From Tahibacter sp042701255 (GTDB lineage Bacteria > Pseudomonadota > Gammaproteobacteria > Xanthomonadales > Rhodanobacteraceae), in assembly GCF_042701255.1 (NCBI RefSeq), contig NZ_CP170554.1, positions 5,332,001 through 5,396,000 of the forward strand: a stretch of 64,000 bases of DNA. Reading direction: 5' to 3'. Below, piece by piece: positions 62,552 through 64,000 of the stretch (position 1 is its first letter; each line of letters opens with the position of its first letter). The notes below the pieces were generated by a model. That model saw only the letters and a program-made list of their open reading frames with translations, was not told where the DNA came from and did not search any database. A program made the position numbers and the translations under genes.

Positions 62552-63853
62552 ATGTCTCACCGTCTCGGTTTCGTCCCGCTGCTGTTCGCGCTGGCCCTGC
62601 CGCCGGCAACCCAGGCCGGCGCGCCGGTCTGCACCGTCGCGCCGCCGGGACAGATCTATTGGCTGCGCGGCGAAGGCAACGCCGACGACGCGGCCGGCTA
62701 CTACAACGGCGGCATCGGCGGCAGCGTCGAGTTCGTGCCCGGCAAGGTCGGCCGCGCGCTGCGCTTCGACGCGATCGCCGACCACGTCGGCGCCGACGTC
62801 ACGCCGGCCGAGATGCGCCGGGTGCGCAACACCTTCAGCTACACCTTCTGGGCGCGCCCGACCGCGACGACGCCGGCCTGCGACGAATCGGCCAACGGCA
62901 ACTGCTCGTCGAGCCAGCACCGACTGGCGATCTTTCCGGTGCACGGCGACGTCGGCGCACCGCCCGGCGAAACGCTGACCAGCGCCGGCATCGGCATCGT
63001 CGTCGGCACGAATGCGGTCTGCGTCATGGAGCACGCGAGCTTCCACCTGCCCTGCCTGCTGCGCTACGAGACCGCGTTGAGCGGCTGGACCCACATCGCC
63101 GTCGTCGTGCAGGACCGCGTGCCGCGGCTGTATCTCGACGGCGTGCTCGTGCGTACCGGCGTGCAGAGTCCGAAGGACTACGTATTCGCGTCGTGGAACG
63201 TGGTCGGCCAGGGCTCGACCCTCGGCGGCTACGAAGGCGATCTCGACGAAATGGCCGTCTACGACCGCGCCCTGAGCGGCGCGGAAATCGCCGCGCTGTT
63301 CAACGCCGGCAGCGCCGGCCAATGCGCGGCGGTCTGCCCGCGCGAACGCAGCGACGACGCCTGGCAGGGCGCGACGGTGACTGCACATACCGGCCTGCGC
63401 TCCAGTTCGCCGGATGGCCTGTTCGGCGCGACCAACGTTTCTCCCGAAGTGAACACCCTCCTGTTCGCCGACAACCAGCCCGACGGCACCGTGCATGCGG
63501 TCGAGTGGCAGACGGCCGCGCCGTTCTATCTCGGCGGCTTCGGCCTCGCGGCCATACACGAGCCGGACACTGCGCAGCGCAGCTTCCGCTATTTCAAGCT
63601 GCAGGCGCGCATGCCCGGCGGCAGCTACGTGACCGTGTTCGAAGCGCCGCAGGAATTTCCGTATGCGCCGGGCGGCCGCGAGCTCGACCGCTGCGTGCAT
63701 ACGCGGCCGCTGCGCGCGCAGCAGTTCCGCGCCGAGTTCACGCAGAACGGCCCGCCCGGTTTCAGCGGTCCGCGCGTGATCGAGCTCGATGCCGTCACGA
63801 GCGAACGCATCTTCGCCGACGGCTTCCAGATCACGGCCGGAGACCAGCCGTGA
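62552..63853 (+). CDS. secreted LamG-like protein with IFADGF C-terminus
   Basis: A 433-residue exported protein with GGAGGGATC before the ATG and signal peptide ending PPATQAGA. Residues about 30-260 form a LamG/concanavalin-like jelly roll: YWLRGEGNADDAAGYYNG, GRALRFDAIADHVGA, SYTFWARPT, LSGWTHIAVVVQDRVPRLYL, STLGGYEGDLDEMAVYDRAL and GAEIAALFNAG. The second half is a further beta domain (FYLGGFGLAAIHEP; SFRYFKLQARMPGGSYVTVF), and the end carries ERIFADGFQ, a motif found near the C-terminus of many secreted Lysobacterales proteins. It is likely a surface or extracellular binding protein. GTGA overlap couples it to the next gene. Confidence 0.85.
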   Translation: MSHRLGFVPLLFALALPPATQAGAPVCTVAPPGQIYWLRGEGNADDAAGYYNGGIGGSVEFVPGKVGRALRFDAIADHVGADVTPAEMRRVRNTFSYTFWARPTATTPACDESANGNCSSSQHRLAIFPVHGDVGAPPGETLTSAGIGIVVGTNAVCVMEHASFHLPCLLRYETALSGWTHIAVVVQDRVPRLYLDGVLVRTGVQSPKDYVFASWNVVGQGSTLGGYEGDLDEMAVYDRALSGAEIAALFNAGSAGQCAAVCPRERSDDAWQGATVTAHTGLRSSSPDGLFGATNVSPEVNTLLFADNQPDGTVHAVEWQTAAPFYLGGFGLAAIHEPDTAQRSFRYFKLQARMPGGSYVTVFEAPQEFPYAPGGRELDRCVHTRPLRAQQFRAEFTQNGPPGFSGPRVIELDAVTSERIFADGFQITAGDQP

Positions 63854-64000
63854 ATCGGCTGCGCGCGATCGTCGCCGCAGCGCTGTTCGCCGTGACGGCG
63901 ACAGCATCGGCAGCCGAGACGCCCTTCGCCACGGCGGTGAATCTGGCCGTCACCGGCGTACAGCCACGCGCCGTCGCGATCGCCGATCTGGACCGCGACG
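63850..64000 (+). CDS. secreted FG-GAP/VCBS-like protein, 3' part outside the window
   Basis: Only the first 50 codons are visible. GTG at 63850 overlaps the stop of the LamG gene (GTGA). The N-terminus is a signal peptide (LRAIVAAALFAVTATASAAE), then ATAVNLAVTGVQPRAVAIAD and LDRD at the window edge. AVAIADLDRD is how FG-GAP/VCBS beta-propeller repeats begin (normally followed by DGKxDL). So this is probably a secreted integrin-like propeller made with the LamG protein. Identification rests on one repeat start. Confidence 0.6.
   Translation, partial: MNRLRAIVAAALFAVTATASAAETPFATAVNLAVTGVQPRAVAIADLDRD

Overview
The window is very GC-rich and gene-dense and carries no tRNA, rRNA, phage or insertion-sequence genes. 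Several traits suggest a gammaproteobacterium of the Lysobacterales (Xanthomonadales), probably Rhodanobacteraceae or a relative: a GGGAATC/GGGAAGC heptad repeat, CCTTCCCC hairpins, many secreted proteins of unknown function, a secreted protein ending near IFADGF, and an algZ-algR-hemC order. This placement is an inference from gene content and repeat style; no marker gene was compared.

Layout. 1-18.99 kb: a pair of Sel1-like proteins, a CehA/McbA-type PHP hydrolase, a QEGLA/DUF1704 metallopeptidase, an FAH-family hydrolase, mscL, a TPR-S/trypsin protein, a large BNR-repeat secreted protein, an M28 peptidase and several small secreted unknowns. 19.1-28.3 kb (minus strand): a VOC protein, a TrmH-type rRNA methyltransferase, an RND efflux pair, and a marR-emrA-emrB operon with a palindromic operator. 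28.4-29.8 kb: a translationally coupled macrodomain and APH(6)-type kinase. 29.8-39.5 kb (minus): class I fructose-bisphosphate aldolase, a delta-60 repeat protein with an IPTL-like tail, a DUF2959 lipoprotein, a frameshifted S9 peptidase, a diguanylate cyclase and an alpha/beta hydrolase. 39.8-43.5 kb: a TetR-HlyD-ABC-permease efflux operon. 43.7-48.6 kb: a SoeABC-like molybdoenzyme operon with a ybjQ gene inside it. 48.9-56 kb: a DUF481 outer-membrane protein, hemC, the LytTR two-component pair algR/algZ, an esterase and an S9 peptidase. 56.5-64 kb: a Kef-type antiporter, a GNAT protein, glutaminase, a DNA-binding/Ser-Thr kinase/TPR fusion, and secreted LamG and FG-GAP-like proteins.

Two cross-cutting observations matter most. 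First, four genes (RND permease, S9 peptidase, ABC permease, SoeB-like) carry five single-base insertions, each of which can be read as duplication of an adjacent base and each of which restores family-like protein when removed. They may be sequencing errors or real pseudogenization; read those genes as interrupted. Second, the intergenic DNA holds several families of inverted repeats placed just after stop codons, and one 250-base stretch (56213-56463) with six consecutive inverted repeats of different sequence.

No complete, clearly undescribed system was found. The best leads are the TPR-S/protease protein (a domain pair known from bacterial conflict systems), the macrodomain-kinase couple, the tubulin-carboxypeptidase-like metallopeptidase, the kinase fused to a transcription-factor DNA-binding domain, and the ybjQ gene inside the molybdoenzyme operon.
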